The notes under the pieces are model-generated. The model was not told where the DNA came from. It saw only the letters and a list, made by a program, of their open reading frames with translations, and did not search any database. From Alviniconcha marisindica (Eukaryota; Mollusca; Gastropoda; Provannidae), in NCBI GenBank assembly GCA_018857735.1, contig JABMCL010002472.1, forward strand, positions 153,501-217,500: DNA of 64,000 bases, given 5' to 3'. The position numbers and the translations under genes are program-made. Shown here piece by piece: positions 35,866 through 47,624 of the stretch. Position 1 is the stretch's first letter; every line of letters starts with the position of its first letter.

Positions 35866-36699
35866 CTGCTACCGCTGTGTCCAGTTTCACTTCAAATACA
35901 GAAGTCAACCCAAAAATAAAAATAAAACACAACCACAGAAACTTGTATTTCAAATAAAGAAACAAGCAAAACAAAAACAAAAAAGAACAAAAAACAAAAA
36001 AGAAAGAAGGGGCAGGGAGAAAAGGCTTAGTTTGATGAGAATACACATAAAACCAAGTGTTTGAAAAAACAACAACCAAACTACGGCAGTGGAAAAGCAC
36101 GTCAGCCGGAACTGTGATCAAACCGTCAATCAAACGAGGGAACACTCTCACAACAAAATCACACGCCACACACAAAAAACACGTTCGAGCATTATACAGC
36201 AGTCTGACTCAGCAGAAGGTAAAAAAAAAAAAAATAATAAAAATTAAAAAAAAACCAAAGGAAGAGGATTACACCATAGAAAAACCCTGCACTCTTGTCA
36301 AATCTAACAGCAAGCAAGAACTCTCACGATTAAACAAACAAATCAATCGTCAATCCACAGAAGGAAAAAAAAACAAAAAAAAACACAACCAACTCGGCAC
36401 AAAAACGCAAACAGTACCAGCTTTTCTGGACAAGTTAGTTTCCGTAAGGCACCTAGACCGGACATGGCGTCATCCAAGGGAAGCAACTCTGGGTTCAGGT
36501 CGCTTAGCCGCTACAAAACGAACAAGAGGAACAAAATGTAGTGTTTATGCTGTTGCAGTCAAAAAGCAAGGTAATTTTTTTTTTCAACACAGATTTGTAG
36601 GTACAGAGTGTTGTACACTGACTGAAGGACAACCATACACTGACAAAGCAGAGCGAGAGAAACCTGCTGAATTGAACCGGGTGATACGGCTGCGTGCCC
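35866..36699. other. A-rich unique region
   Basis: Plus strand is strongly A-rich from about 35905 to 36400, with aataaa and aacaaaaacaaaaaag motifs. The minus strand is therefore T-rich. A 245-residue open frame (36057-36794) is low-complexity Lys-rich and matches nothing known to me. Confidence 0.5.
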
Positions 36700-36925
36700 T
36701 AACTGACAGGCATATCATCAAGTGTCCTACTTTACCATCGTGTAGCCTCAGTGACAGACATATCATTGCGTCCTGCTTTATTGACACACCATAGTGTGAC
36801 CTCAGTGACAGACATATCTTTGCGTCCTACTTTATTGACACACCATAGTGTGACCTCAGTGACAGACATATCTTTGCGTGTCCTACATTATTGACACACC
36901 ATTGTGTGGTGACACTGACAGACAT
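36700..36925. repeat. 54-bp repeat, about four units
   Basis: Units contain ctcagtgacagacatatctt and actttattgacacaccatag. The ends are degenerate. Confidence 0.9.
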
Positions 36926-37660
36926 AAATGTACAAAAGATGGAGACGGGCAAAAGGCTGAAGACGAACAAGCTTCGTGCCATGGTAATAGGTGCTCCACA
37001 TGCGCTGTCGAGTGCTTGACACAGACATGGGCAACAGAGAGACAGAAAAAAAGGATATTCGAAAGGCAATCAATCTAAAACAACATCCATGAATACAAAC
37101 CGTAATAAACGTATACATCAATAACTAAGCCACTTTATACCTGCTGCATTTCAAACAACGAACCTGAAAACGCACTCTACACTGTCAAGGAAAGGAGCTA
37201 AAAGCGGGTCACGAGTCACCATTGTGACCTATGACCTGTGACCCGCCTGCTGAGAAGTGGCAAACACAGGGAACATCCACCTGCCGTCGTTGGGGTGCCG
37301 GAAAGCAGGGAACGCAACACGCATGCATCGGTTACCGCTACCGCAGTCTAACTCCTCGTGGGCTTTAGAGAAATCCACAAGGAATAAAACAGTACAGAAA
37401 CAAGATTATATATAAAAAATGAAAAAAAGCGCGCACACGTATACAGAAACAACACGTGTGTAGTTTCAGGAAAATCACAGGGGGAAAAAAATGAAAAACA
37501 AACAAACATGGAGATAAAAAAAGGAGTACCCAGACAAAGAGAAACACAAGACAATAAACTCTGACTGAAGGCAGTCAGTAGGGAACCGGTCACAGCCTCA
37601 CCCCCCCCCACCCCCCGCCCCCCTTCTTACAATGCGTTGACGATATATTCCTTGCCACCA
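36926..37660. other. Unique sequence, nothing recognised
   Basis: Short gtgacctatgacctgtgacc direct repeats lie near 37225. Nothing else was recognised. Confidence 0.45.
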
Positions 37661-37703
37661 TCTACCCCCCCCCCCCCCCCACCACACACACACACACACA
37701 CAA
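37661..37703. repeat. Poly-C and (CA)n
   Basis: A C run followed by CA. Confidence 0.93.
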
Positions 37704-37989
37704 TATGTTCGATATCCTAATCCTCACAAGCATGGCACTGACACTGGGTTTATACACACCCTGACAACTAGACTCGTGTGCTCCTGACAGCAGAAACCTC
37801 CAACACGGGGGCTGCGTCAGCCAATGAATAGCGAGTATAAAAAAAAGGCTGGTGAGTGAGTTATGGCACAATAATACGGTGCTCGGGTCGACTAAACCTA
37901 GATCACTGCCATAGACTGTTCAATGGCCCTCCACCATGCAAATAATCCGCGCCTAGAGGTCTCAACTTTGGAAAGGTGGTTTGGGTGGC

Positions 37990-38009
37990 GGGGGGGGGGG
38001 GGGGGGGGT
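37990..38009. repeat. Poly-G tract
   Basis: A G run about 155 bp from the family B SINE. Confidence 0.93.
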
Positions 38010-38164
38010 ACTGGAATAGCACACAGGGTTAGGTGAAATGGGTAGCGATACCCGGAGTGTTGTGTTGAACTGAGCTGTGCAAGACGGCTGGGACTGATGA
38101 ATTGGTATTGGCCGGGTTTCACACACGGCCTCCGCGTTGATAGACCTGTCCTCGCTTTGCTTTT

Positions 38165-38368
38165 GCAGAACTGACAAGTCACCAACCCCACTGGCAATGG
38201 AACATTTTTAATGAGCGAGACAAGAGGACGGAAAGCGAGAATGGGGTGTACAACAACGGCGAGACCACGAGACTGGGGCATTCGTTAAGGTCATGTCCGA
38301 ATCGGGATTCGAACCACGTACGCAACGTATAGATTCCGAGTCTGCTTGAACCACCCGACCAGGAGAGC
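38165..38368 (-). mobile_element. tRNA-derived SINE, family B (minus strand)
   Basis: On the minus strand the head reads gctctcctggtcgggtggtt, then ctcggaatctatacg, and a canonical B box ggttcgaatcc (38305-38315). The A box (tggtcgggtgg, 38351-38361) departs from consensus at one position. The body passes through gaatgccccagtctcgtggt and ends near cgctcattaaaaatgttcc. Pol III boxes with correct spacing plus a non-tRNA tail indicate a SINE, not a tRNA gene. Ends are approximate. Confidence 0.65.
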
Positions 38369-38379
38369 TTAGGGAACAT

Positions 38380-38500
38380 TGTCTGATTCATTGACTGATT
38401 CGTTACTGTCTGATTCACTGATTGGTTAACTGACTGGTTCATGGACTGGTTCGTTGTCTGGTTCACTGCCCGCTTCACTGACTGACTCGGTGTTCGGCTG
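38380..38500. repeat. Degenerate tgattcactg repeat
   Basis: Short, worn repeats of ctgattcactgattgg type just upstream, on the minus strand, of the family B SINE. Confidence 0.7.
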
Positions 38501-38514
38501 AACTGACCGTGGCG

Positions 38515-38775
38515 CACGTCTGTCAGCTTCTTTGTCTCCCCACAATGACAGTTTTTCTGTCAGCTTCTTTGTCTCCCCACATTGACAGTTTTTCTGTCAG
38601 CTTCTTTGTCTCCCCACAATGACAGTTTTTCTGTCAGCTTCTTTGTCTCCTCACAATGACAGTTTTTCTGTCAGCTTCTTTGTCTCCCCACAATGACAGT
38701 TTTTCTGTCAGCTTCTTTGTCTCCCCACCATGACCGGTTTTCTGTCAGCTTCTTTGTCTCCCCACAATGACCCGT
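38515..38775. repeat. 37-bp minisatellite, seven units
   Basis: Units contain ctgtcagcttctttgtctcc and acaatgacagttttt. They are nearly identical except for the last two. Confidence 0.96.
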
Positions 38776-39399
38776 TTTTCTACAGTATTCTTACCATTTC
38801 ACTGATTGTTTTTCTCTCTAAAAATTATTTACTTTTTCATATTGTTTCTACATTGTTTCTCTCTCTGCCTCTCTCCACTTCCCCCTCCCCCCCCCCCCGC
38901 CCACCCCACACACATAACATTATTCAACCTTGAAACTGAAAGTAGCTATTCAATACAAACCATTCTTTTACGCTTTAGTATCGTATCACGTAGATGATTT
39001 GTGACGTAGTAGTAGACCTCATCAGATTCTGTATTTCTACATATCTACGTTATCAGGCACGTCACAAGACCCCCTATTTCGTCTTCTTAAAAAGAGTGTA
39101 GAGGAAAGCCAGCCCCCCGGTGGACGGCGGGGTGTTGTCAGTTGAAAGGTAGGCGAAAACAGCGCAGCTTGACGTAGCTGTGTTCGCTTTCTCTCAAAAC
39201 GGAAGAATAAAAAGTCGACTTTCCTTTTTTTCCTTTCTCTGCTCGCCAGCGACTGGCGCAAGCACGGGCAGAGACAACAAGTGTGGCTTCCTCGGCACCC
39301 CCCGCCCCCCATCAGTCTCGTCTCCACAGTCTGCTGTTTTTCCCTGGCGTTCGTAGTCTGCCACCAACATGCCCCCATCCTCCGCGTAGACAGACAGAC

Positions 39400-39401
<2 letters not shown>

Positions 39402-39457
<56 letters not shown>
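39402..39457. repeat. (CA)n microsatellite
   Basis: A pure run. If the minus strand is transcribed it is (GU)n in RNA. Confidence 0.97.
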
Positions 39458-39458
<1 letters not shown>

Positions 39459-39700
39459 TAAAAAAGTAAAAATAAAAACGTATGAAGCAAAACAAACCAC
39501 GATCACTTAACGGCATTTGCAAGGCGCGTCACTGCCATTTGTTTGGCGGATTTCGTTAGTATATTATTACTATCAAAGCTCCTTTCATTCCTAGTCTTCA
39601 CGGCTGCAGCCAACAAACCGTCAATTCCCCTTCTAACAGCAAACAGCTTCACCACCACGCCACGCTGAGCCCATTCTGGGAATGTGCAAATCTGACGTTC

Positions 39701-39787
39701 TGACGTCACATTTCCAACATAAGGCGCAACAGCTGTAACGGGGAGCTCTTCCAGAAAGAAGAGCAGAAAGAAAAAGACGTGACGTCA
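39701..39787. promoter_or_regulatory. Two CRE-type octamers
   Basis: TGACGTCA occurs at 39701-39708 and 39780-39787; the second is embedded in cgtgacgtcacgtg. These match CREB/ATF sites. Function is not shown. Confidence 0.35.
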
Positions 39788-40019
39788 CGTGGGGGCCAGG
39801 CGCGAAAGCCCGTTCGGTGTTTTCTCTCAAATATCACGGGTCAGGAAGACGATCAAACATCCACACCCACGCTCGCGCAACGGCGGGAAGACTGGTGTGA
39901 TGGTGGAGAAGGAGAAAAGGAACTTGCCTTTTATTTATCTTCCCTGCTTGCCTACTGTCTCCCGTCGGAACGCTCAGACTACCCACCCGTTTGCTACTGA
40001 AAGGCCGGCTGGCACGTAA

Positions 40020-40265
40020 CTCCCGCACGGAAACTTTCCTTCCAACAGAAAGGTTGTTTCTCAAATAGCTGAACGGAAACTTTCCCGCTACAAACACTGA
40101 GAAAGGAAACTCTCCTTCAAACGGAAAGGTTGTTACTGAAATGTCTTGAACTTAGTTCCCCGTACGGAAGCACTCATACAAACAGAAAGGTTGTCACTGA
40201 AATGTCTTGAACTTAGTTCCCCGTACGGAAGCACTCATACAAACAGAAAGGTTGTCACTGAAATG
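40020..40265. repeat. 61-bp repeat with worn flank
   Basis: Two nearly identical copies start at 40148 and 40209 (gaacttagttccccgtacgg). Shorter related units with ggaaactttcc and cagaaaggttgt precede them. Confidence 0.9.
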
Positions 40266-40313
40266 GCTGAACCGTCGTTGTTTTGTACAAACAGACCTAA
40301 CGACAACAACGAC

Positions 40314-40350
40314 GACGGGGCGGGGCGGGGCGGGGTGGGGTGGGGTGGGC
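40314..40350 (+). repeat. (GGGGC/T)n pentamer tract
   Basis: Three ggggc and three ggggt units in a row; a G-quadruplex motif that also contains GC boxes. Confidence 0.9.
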
Positions 40351-40520
40351 TGCGGTGTCTAAAAGACGACCAAGTGACCGCAGAAGAAAAAAAGAATGTT
40401 TCCAAGAAGAAATCGACGAAAGAGCCAGAGAGAAGCTTTTGCTTCACACACAATGCTGAACACTGGACGACAGCAACTGAGGAAAGGAACCTGGAATGTG
40501 AGCAACGTCTCCCGTACACT

Positions 40521-41093
40521 GCCAACACGCCACGGGAGACACTGAAACTGTGCAATGCCAACACGCCACGGGAGACACTGAAACTGTGCAATGTCAATAC
40601 GCCACGGGAGACACTGAAACTGTGCAATGTCAATACGCCACGGGAGACACTGAAACTGTGCAATGCCAACACGCCACGGGAGACACTGAAACTGTGCAAT
40701 GCCAATACGCCACGGGAGACACTGAAACTGTGCAATGCCAATACGCCACGGGAGACACTGAAACTGTGCAATGCCAAACGCCACGGGAGACACTGAAACT
40801 GTGCAATGCCAACACGCCACGGGAGACACTGAAACTGTGCAATGCCAACACGCCACGGGAGACACTGAAACTGTGCAATGCCAATACGCCACGGGAGACA
40901 CTGAAACTGTGCAATGCCAATACGCCACGGGAGACACTGAAACTGTGCAATGCCAACACGCCACGGGAGACACTGAAACTGTGCAATGCCAACACGCCAC
41001 GGGAGACACTGAAACTGTGCAATGCCAATACGCCACGGGAGACACTGAAACTGTGCAATGCCAATACGCCACGGGAGACACTGAAACTGCGTT
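40521..41093. repeat. 36-bp minisatellite, 16 units with higher-order pattern
   Basis: Units contain acgccacgggagacactgaa. The start is gccaacacg (form C) or gccaatacg/gtcaatacg (form T). The order is CC TT C TT, one deleted unit, then CC TT CC TT, so pairs alternate with a period of 144 bp. The length of 36 gives a 12-residue frame in several phases. Confidence 0.97.
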
Positions 41094-41159
41094 GATTCCA
41101 GCTGCCATGACGATTCCATGGATTTCCGTATCACTGACGGGAGAGATACTTAATCTTCA

Positions 41160-41462
41160 CTAACAACCTGTTTTGAAGTCAAACTAAAACTCACTAACAT
41201 CCTGTTTTGAAGTCAAACTAAAACAAACATCCTGTTTTGAAGTCGAACTAAAACTCACTAACATCCTGTTTTGTAGTCAAACTAAAAGTCACTAACATCC
41301 AGTTTTGAAGTCAAGCTAAAACTCACTAACATCCAGTTTTGAAGTCAAACTAAAACTCACTAACATACAGTTTTGAAGTCAAACTAAAACTCAATAGCAT
41401 CCTGTTTTGAAGTCAGACTAAAACTCACTAACATCCTGTTTTGAAGCCAAACTAAAAAGCAA
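41160..41462. repeat. 34-bp minisatellite, about nine units
   Basis: Units contain actaacatcctgttttgaag and tcaaactaaaac. It lies about 180 bp downstream, on the minus strand, of the small RBM24-like exon. Confidence 0.95.
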
Positions 41463-41511
41463 ACAGGTTTCCTCACCAGCGATATCCAACAGCGCAACGA
41501 TTTGAAGCCGC

Positions 41512-41576
41512 ACCCCCCCCCCCCCCCCTTTCCAACAACACAGACAAGCCCCCGCCCCCCCCCCCCCCCCCCCCAT
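41512..41576. repeat. Poly-C tracts
   Basis: Two C runs about 70-130 bp inside the intron after the 61-nt exon; G runs in the putative transcript. Confidence 0.95.
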
Positions 41577-41645
41577 TTTTTTTAAAATAATCATGCCCGG
41601 AGGTCAAGCGACAAGCAACAAAAGTGGTCAGTGAACGCTACTCAC

Positions 41646-41706
41646 CCGTACTGACTGGGCATGACTGCAGCGGGTATTCCGGTCTTGATGGCGAAGGGCA
41701 GGGCTG
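41646..41706 (-). CDS. RBM24: RBM24/RBM38-like downstream exon (61 nt)
   Basis: This small minus-strand exon is in phase with the RRM exon. The upstream exon leaves one base (T). This exon supplies CA to complete a serine codon, then reads ALPFAIKTGIPAAVMPSQYG with two bases left over. An LPFAI...GIPA-type segment just after the RRM fits the linker of invertebrate RBM24 proteins; that comparison is from memory of the family. The acceptor is strong (ctttctctctctgtttcag) and the donor is TACGG/gtgagt. The acceptor is followed directly by a second CAG, giving a NAGNAG tandem site. The splice sites and matching phase are seen directly; assignment to the same gene is inference from phase, strand and family fit. 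No following exon was recognised to the left. Confidence 0.8.
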
Positions 41707-41773
41707 CTGAAACAGAGAGAGAAAGGAGTTCGTTACAGACGGCTTTCGTCACTGGCCTGCTGCTCTCCGGTGT

Positions 41774-42092
41774 CAACGTTAAGACACTGGTGGCTGTCAC
41801 ACCACAAGCAACGTTAAGACACTGGTGGCTGTCACATGACAAGCAACGTTAAGACACTGGTGGCTGTCACATGACAAGCAACGTTAAGACACTGGTGGCA
41901 GTCACACCACAAGCAACGTTAAGACACTAGTGGCTGTCACACCACAAGCAACGTTAAGACACTGGTGGCTGTCACACCACAAGCAACGTTAAGACACTGG
42001 TGGCTGTCACATGACAAGCAACGTTAAGACACTGGTGGCTGTCACATGACAAGCAACGTTAAGACACTGGTGGCTGTCACCCCACAAGCAAC
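41774..42092. repeat. 35-bp minisatellite, nine units
   Basis: Units contain caacgttaagacactggtgg and ctgtcacaccacaag (or catgacaag). The array starts 68 bp before the acceptor of the 61-nt exon. Confidence 0.96.
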
Positions 42093-42094
42093 CG

Positions 42095-42627
42095 TTACAA
42101 ACAAAAACATAACGCACACAAGCAGACTGCTTAAGACGACGGCAACAAAGATCGAATGGAGTCTGTCTGATTTCTTAATAATTATGTGTGAAATACAACA
42201 GCAACAGTGTTGACTATCGAATGACAAATACAAAACAACCAGAAACAGAAACAAGAGTGAACCAACTGAAAGCTTGGTGAGTTCATTTCTTTTCTCGTTT
42301 GTTTGTAGAGTAATTACCCGATAAAGCGTCTTTTTAACCGTTCGTGCGTTAAGACCCATGTCAAAGACACGGCATGGCAGCATCTATAGGCTAGGATTCC
42401 CTCTTGAATTGATGTCTTGCTCCCATCACTTCCCATAAACTTGCTCCCATCACTTCCTATAAACTATCTAAATAACTGTCTGCCGTTTATCTGGCCCCAG
42501 TGTCCCTGTTACCCTACTCCACTGCATAAAGTTTAATCGTTTCTGTCGCGCAGAGCACCTTTTTTCTGTTACCGTCTATCGACATGCTTTCTTGGAATAA
42601 ACCAAGCTTAAAACACGTTTCAGTGCG
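42095..42627. other. Unique sequence, nothing recognised
   Basis: A short direct repeat (cttgctcccatcacttcc) lies near 42420. No exon was recognised. Confidence 0.45.
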
Positions 42628-42903
42628 CTGAAACAGTGGTGTGGAGATGAATGCGGCACTAGTGAAGCAGTGGTGTGGAGATGAATGCGGCACTAGTGAA
42701 GCAGTGGTGTGGAGATGGATGCGGCACTAGTGAAGCAGTGGTGTGGAGATGGATGCGGCACTAGTGAAGCAGTGGTGTGGAGATGGATGCGGCACTAGTG
42801 AAGCAGTGGTGTGGAGATGGATGCGGCACTAGTGAAGCAGTGGTGTGGAGATGGATGCGGCACTAGTGAAGCAGTGGTGTGGAGATGGATGCGGCACTAG
42901 TGA
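42628..42903. repeat. 34-bp minisatellite, eight units
   Basis: Units contain gaagcagtggtgtggagatg. The first two have gaatgcggc and the rest ggatgcggc. Confidence 0.97.
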
Positions 42904-43149
42904 ATTGCTAACAGCACCTCGTTGCCGCGGGTCGGTGGCGGTGATAACCCTCCCCCCCCCACACACACACTCTCCGCCCCTCCCCACTGTCGATAAGGCC
43001 CGCTGGGCTAACAAGCGATGGTGCTTGAGGGAAAGTGCTGACTTATGCTTATGATTAGTCTCCGATGGAAAGTGCTGACTTATGATTAGTCTCCTAACCT
43101 GGCCCACACAGCGGCGATTAGCTGCCTGTCCACTGGCCTCCCTACACGT

Positions 43150-43890
43150 CAAGCTGATTCTGGTCATGTTGGTCTATCACACGTCTGATTCTGGTCATGT
43201 TGGTCTATCGCACGTCTGATTCTGGTCATGGTGGTCTATCGCACGTCTGATTCTGGTCATGGTGGTCTATCGCACGTCTGATTCTGGTCATGTTGGTCTA
43301 TCGCACGTCTGATTCTGGTCATAGTAGTCTATCGCACGTCTGATTCTGGTCATGTTGGTCTATCGCACGTCTGATTCTGGTCATGTTGGTCTATCGCACG
43401 TCTGATTCTGGTTGTAGTGGTCTATCGCACGTCTGATTCTGGTCATGTTGGTCTATCGCACGTCTGATTCTGGTCATGTTGGTCTATCGCACGTCTGATT
43501 CTGGTCATGGTAGTCTATCGCACGTCTGATTCTGGTTGTAGTGGTCTATCGCACGTCTGATTCTGGTTGTAGTGGTCTATCGCACGTCTGATTCTGGTTG
43601 TAGTGGTCTGTCACAGGTGTAGCTGCCCATGCCTATCGGTTAGGGCTGTCTATCGGATGTTCAGCCGATTCTGGTAAGGGTGGTCTATCATACGTATAGC
43701 TGATCTGGTTAGTGGTCTATCGCACTTATAGCTAATTCAGGTCAGTGTGGTCTAGCTGATTCTGGCCAGGGTGGTCTATCACGCGTCTAGCTGACAGTTG
43801 TTGGGCGGTCTATCACACGTCTACCTGATTGGTTAGGGTGGTCTATTGCGCGTCTAGCCGATTCTGGCCATTGGTTAGTGTGATCTATCA
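43150..43890. repeat. 31-bp minisatellite with decayed end
   Basis: Units contain cgcacgtctgattctggtca and tgttggtctat. Units with ggttgtagtgg cluster on the right. After 43620 the pattern decays into loosely related agctgattctgg pieces. Confidence 0.95.
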
Positions 43891-44730
43891 CATTTCTAGA
43901 TGCTAATGTCCACTTGATCTACGGCAATGGTTTGGGTGGATTCATTTTCTATCAACGATTTTCCCCCCCGGACCTTTTCGTTTATTCATTGATTTATTTG
44001 ATCAGTTTGGGAGGTTTCTGCTGAGGGCATTTCCATTTTACGTTTACATTGTTTTCGTCATGTTCGACGAATCTTACAAACGGCGTACACATCCTGAACA
44101 TTTGAAGGAGAAGAACAAATATTATGCAAGTGAAATCAACCGAGCAACTTAAGTTACTTCCTCCCGCCTCTTCCACTGATTCGGGGACGAAAGAAACAAA
44201 CAAGACAAAAGAAGCAAACTACAGCATCTGCAATTTTTTTTTTTATTTTTTTTTTTTTTAAATCGGCAGCAAAAGCAGGAACGTGGCCAATACCCAGCAC
44301 ACGAGGAACAGTTAAGTTGCAGGACTGGCGACAAGCTCTAACAGTCCCAGCCCGAGAGGAAAGCGCTCACTGAGCAAGCAGCCGACAGACAGCAAGACGC
44401 AATCGACATCTGATTGCCCGTGCTCTCTCGCAGCCTTCCGCAATCACACCCCACTAAACTGGCCTCCATCTTGGACGCGGCTTGTTCGCGGGCAGATTTG
44501 TTGCTCGTTTCAGTCTCTACCGGCTTTTGACAAGGAAACATTGCTCGCGTTTATTTCCCGCGCTGGGTCTTTTACGACACTGACTCCACAGGATACGCGT
44601 CGATTGACGGCAGATAAGGCATGACGTCACAGCTGGCTTGACGGTGCCGACTGACGGACTGATAGGACGGGCAAGACGGCCCAACGTGCAGCTAGGCTAG
44701 AACCAGTGTGGCCAGTATGGATGGCACTGC
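43891..44730. other. Unique sequence with poly-T
   Basis: A T-rich tract at 44232-44260 and a TGACGTCA at 44622-44629. No exon was recognised. Confidence 0.45.
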
Positions 44731-44734
44731 GCTG

Positions 44735-44915
44735 TCCTCTCCAGTCCAACCCAATGCACTGTGCTGTCCTCTCCAGTCCTACCCAATGCACTGCACTGTC
44801 CTCTCCAGTCCAACCCAATGCACTGCACTGTCCTCTCCAGTCCAACCCAATGCACTGTCCTCACCAGTCCAACCCAATGCACTGTCCTCTCCAGTCCAAC
44901 CCAATGCACTCGCAC
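44735..44915. repeat. 27-32-bp minisatellite, six units
   Basis: Units contain tgtcctctccagtccaaccc and aatgcactg, with or without gcac. Confidence 0.94.
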
Positions 44916-45002
44916 GCTGACACAGGCCCATACCGCTGCCCAGTTGTATGCAGACGCATTCTGATAGTGACCTTCCAGCGTTACTTACAGCCCCAACCCC
45001 CT

Positions 45003-45003
<1 letters not shown>

Positions 45004-45050
<47 letters not shown>
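45004..45050. repeat. (CA)n microsatellite
   Basis: A run ending in gcgcgc. Confidence 0.96.
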
Positions 45051-45689
45051 GCGCATGTACATACAAGGAAAGAGTTTGTGTACGTGTATATATGTGTGTA
45101 GCAGTTGGGTTGGCTGTGTGTGCGTGTGCACGTGAGTGGGGAGAAGGACCACAATCGGACAAAGATTGAGAGGAGAGAATTTTTTTAGACACTTTTAATC
45201 ACAGCTGAAGAACCCGATTTACTTCGTCACGTCTCTAATCTTCCCTCAATGACTTCTCTCCTCTTGTTAATGCTAATCTCCCACAAAACCCACAAAAGAA
45301 TACTCACCCAGAGCCGAGCCATGCCAACAAGAAACTCACACCATTCTTCGCCACAACAAAACAGCCCTCATCGCCCCTTCCATTCGGCCCATCACCCTCT
45401 GTGCACATGTCCAATAAACATCCCCCAAACCCTACAGCTGCGGGACAAAAGTTTCACTTTCCGCAGAGAAAAGGAGGAACTCTTTTCAACATCCGTCCCT
45501 CATTATTCCTGTCACAGGAGGTGTTTCTTCAGGCATGGGTCTAGTGACTTCTGGCATCGAATGGGTCTAGTGACTTCAGGCATTGCATGTGTCTGGTGAC
45601 CTTACTACCTGGAGCTGAGCTCCTAGTGCTCAGAACGGTTCCAGGAGGACAGGGGATCTTAGCGCTGTTCCCTAGCAACGCAGTCGTTA
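45051..45689. other. Unique sequence, nothing recognised
   Basis: A short duplication of ctagtgacttctggcatcg occurs near 45540. No exon was recognised. Confidence 0.45.
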
Positions 45690-46233
45690 CATTGTCCACT
45701 TCCTGTCCACTCGTCACATGGTCCACTTTGTGTCCACTCGTCACATAGTCCACTTTGTGTCCACTCGTCATATGATCCACTTTGTGTCCACTCGTCACAT
45801 GGTCCACTTTGTGTCCACTCGTCATATGGTCCACTTTGTGTCCACTCGTCTTATAGTCCACTTTGTGTCCACTCGTCACATGGTCCACTTCCTGTCCACT
45901 CGTCACATGGTCCACTTCCTGTCCACTCGTCAAATGGTCCACTTCCTGTCCACTCGTTACATGGTCCACTTCCTGTCCACTCGTTACATGGTCCACTTCC
46001 TGTCCACTCGTCACATGGTCCACTTCCTGTCCACTCGTCACATGGCCCACTTCCTGTCCACTCGTCACATGGCCCACTTCCTGTCCACTCGTCTACATGG
46101 CCCACTTCCTGTCCACTCGTCACATGGCCCACTTCCTGTCCACTCGTCACATGGCCCACTTCCTGTCCACTCGTCACATGGCCCACTTCCTGTCCACTCG
46201 TCACATGGCCCACTTCCTGTCCACTCGTCACAT
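45690..46233. repeat. 27-bp minisatellite, 20 units in blocks
   Basis: Units contain tgtccactcgtcacatggtc. Three sequence blocks follow each other: ctttg-type, then cttcc with ggtcc, then cttcc with ggccc. The blocks suggest successive local amplifications. Confidence 0.97.
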
Positions 46234-46269
46234 GGTGTAGTTGTTTGCTGTGAGGACAGAGGTCTTTAC

Positions 46270-46650
46270 TTGAGCAGCCGACACCCTGCACACTGCTGGC
46301 TGTGCCAGCCGACACCCTGCACACTGCTGGCTGTGCCAGCCGACACCCTGCACACTGCTGGCTGTGCCAGCCGACACCCTGCACACTGCTGGCTGTGCCA
46401 GCCGACACCCTGCACACTGCTGGCTGTGCCAGCCGACACCCTGCTCACTGCTCGCTGTGCCAGCCGACACCCTGCACACTGCTGGCTGTGCCAGCCGACA
46501 CCCTGCACACTGCTGGCTGTGCCAGCCGACACCCTGCACACTGCTGGCTGTGCCAGCCGACACCCTGCACAATGCTGGCTGTGCCAGCCGACACCCTGCT
46601 CACTGCTCGCTGTGCCGGCCGACACCCTGCTCACTGCTCACTGTGCCAGC
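46270..46650. repeat. 31-bp minisatellite, about 12 units
   Basis: Units contain gccagccgacaccctgcaca and ctgctggctgt. A variant with gctcactgctcgctg occurs three times. Confidence 0.97.
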
Positions 46651-46740
46651 TCTATTGTGTAAACAGATCGGCGCAACCCGATTTCACGGTTCGCTCAGCG
46701 CACTTTTGATAACGTGTGTCCGTATCAGCTGACCGTGGAC

Positions 46741-47182
46741 CGGTGAGTCCATCAGAACTGCACGGTCAGTCCATCAGAACTGCACGGTCAGTCCATCAGA
46801 ACTGCACGGTCAGTCCATCAGAACTGCACGGTCAGTCCATCTGAACTGCATGGTGAGTCCATCAGAACTGCACGGTGAGTCCATCAGAACTGCACGGTCA
46901 GTCCATCAGAACTGCATGGTGAGTCCATCAGAACTGCACGGTCAGTCCATCTGAACTGCATGGTGAGTCCATCTGAACTGCATGGTGAGTCCATCAGAAC
47001 TGCACGGTCAGTCCATCTGAACTGCATGGTGAATCCATCAGAACTGCACGGTCAGTCCATCAGAACTGCATGATGAGTCCAACAGAACTGCACGGTCAGT
47101 CCATCTGAACTGCACGGTCAGTCCATCAGAACTGCACGGTCAGTCCATCAGAACTGCACGGTCAGTCCATCAGAACTGCACT
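46741..47182. repeat. 22-bp minisatellite, about 20 units
   Basis: Units contain gcacggtcagtccatcagaa and ct, with a variant gcatggtgagtccatctg. Confidence 0.97.
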
Positions 47183-47410
47183 GGCGACATCAGCACGGCC
47201 GGGGAAGGCAGAGGAAGCTGGAAGTGAACCTGACGGTCAAAGCCGATTGCCTAACGTCTGCTTTCGCTGACACTGGCTTTGGCGTGGCCTGCCACCTGAC
47301 TGTGGACAGGTAGATGGACAGGTGGGTGGATGGGTGGATGGACAGAAAGTCTGGATGGAAACGCCGACGAGTGAACGTATTAGTGGACTGAATGATTAAT
47401 TCTCGATAAT

Positions 47411-47527
<117 letters not shown>

Positions 47528-47624
47528 CTAGAGCTAAAAGTTTACGTTATGTTCAGCCAATAGGCAAACTGCCGTGTACACTGTTAGCCTGGACAATCAA
47601 CAGTCAGAGTCAGAGTGGTGGGAG

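Noticed and set aside
36057..36794. 245-residue Lys-rich open frame
   Set aside because: It runs through A-rich low-complexity DNA and into the 54-bp repeat; no recognised domain.
40146..41163. Periodic 12-residue repeats (NTPRETLKLCNA and others)
   Set aside because: Several frames on both strands are open through the same 36-bp array. Frame changes at the short unit near 40773 show no coding constraint.
45718..46662. 314-residue frame across two arrays
   Set aside because: It is fused from a 27-bp and a 31-bp array with unrelated sequence, and the antisense frames are equally open.
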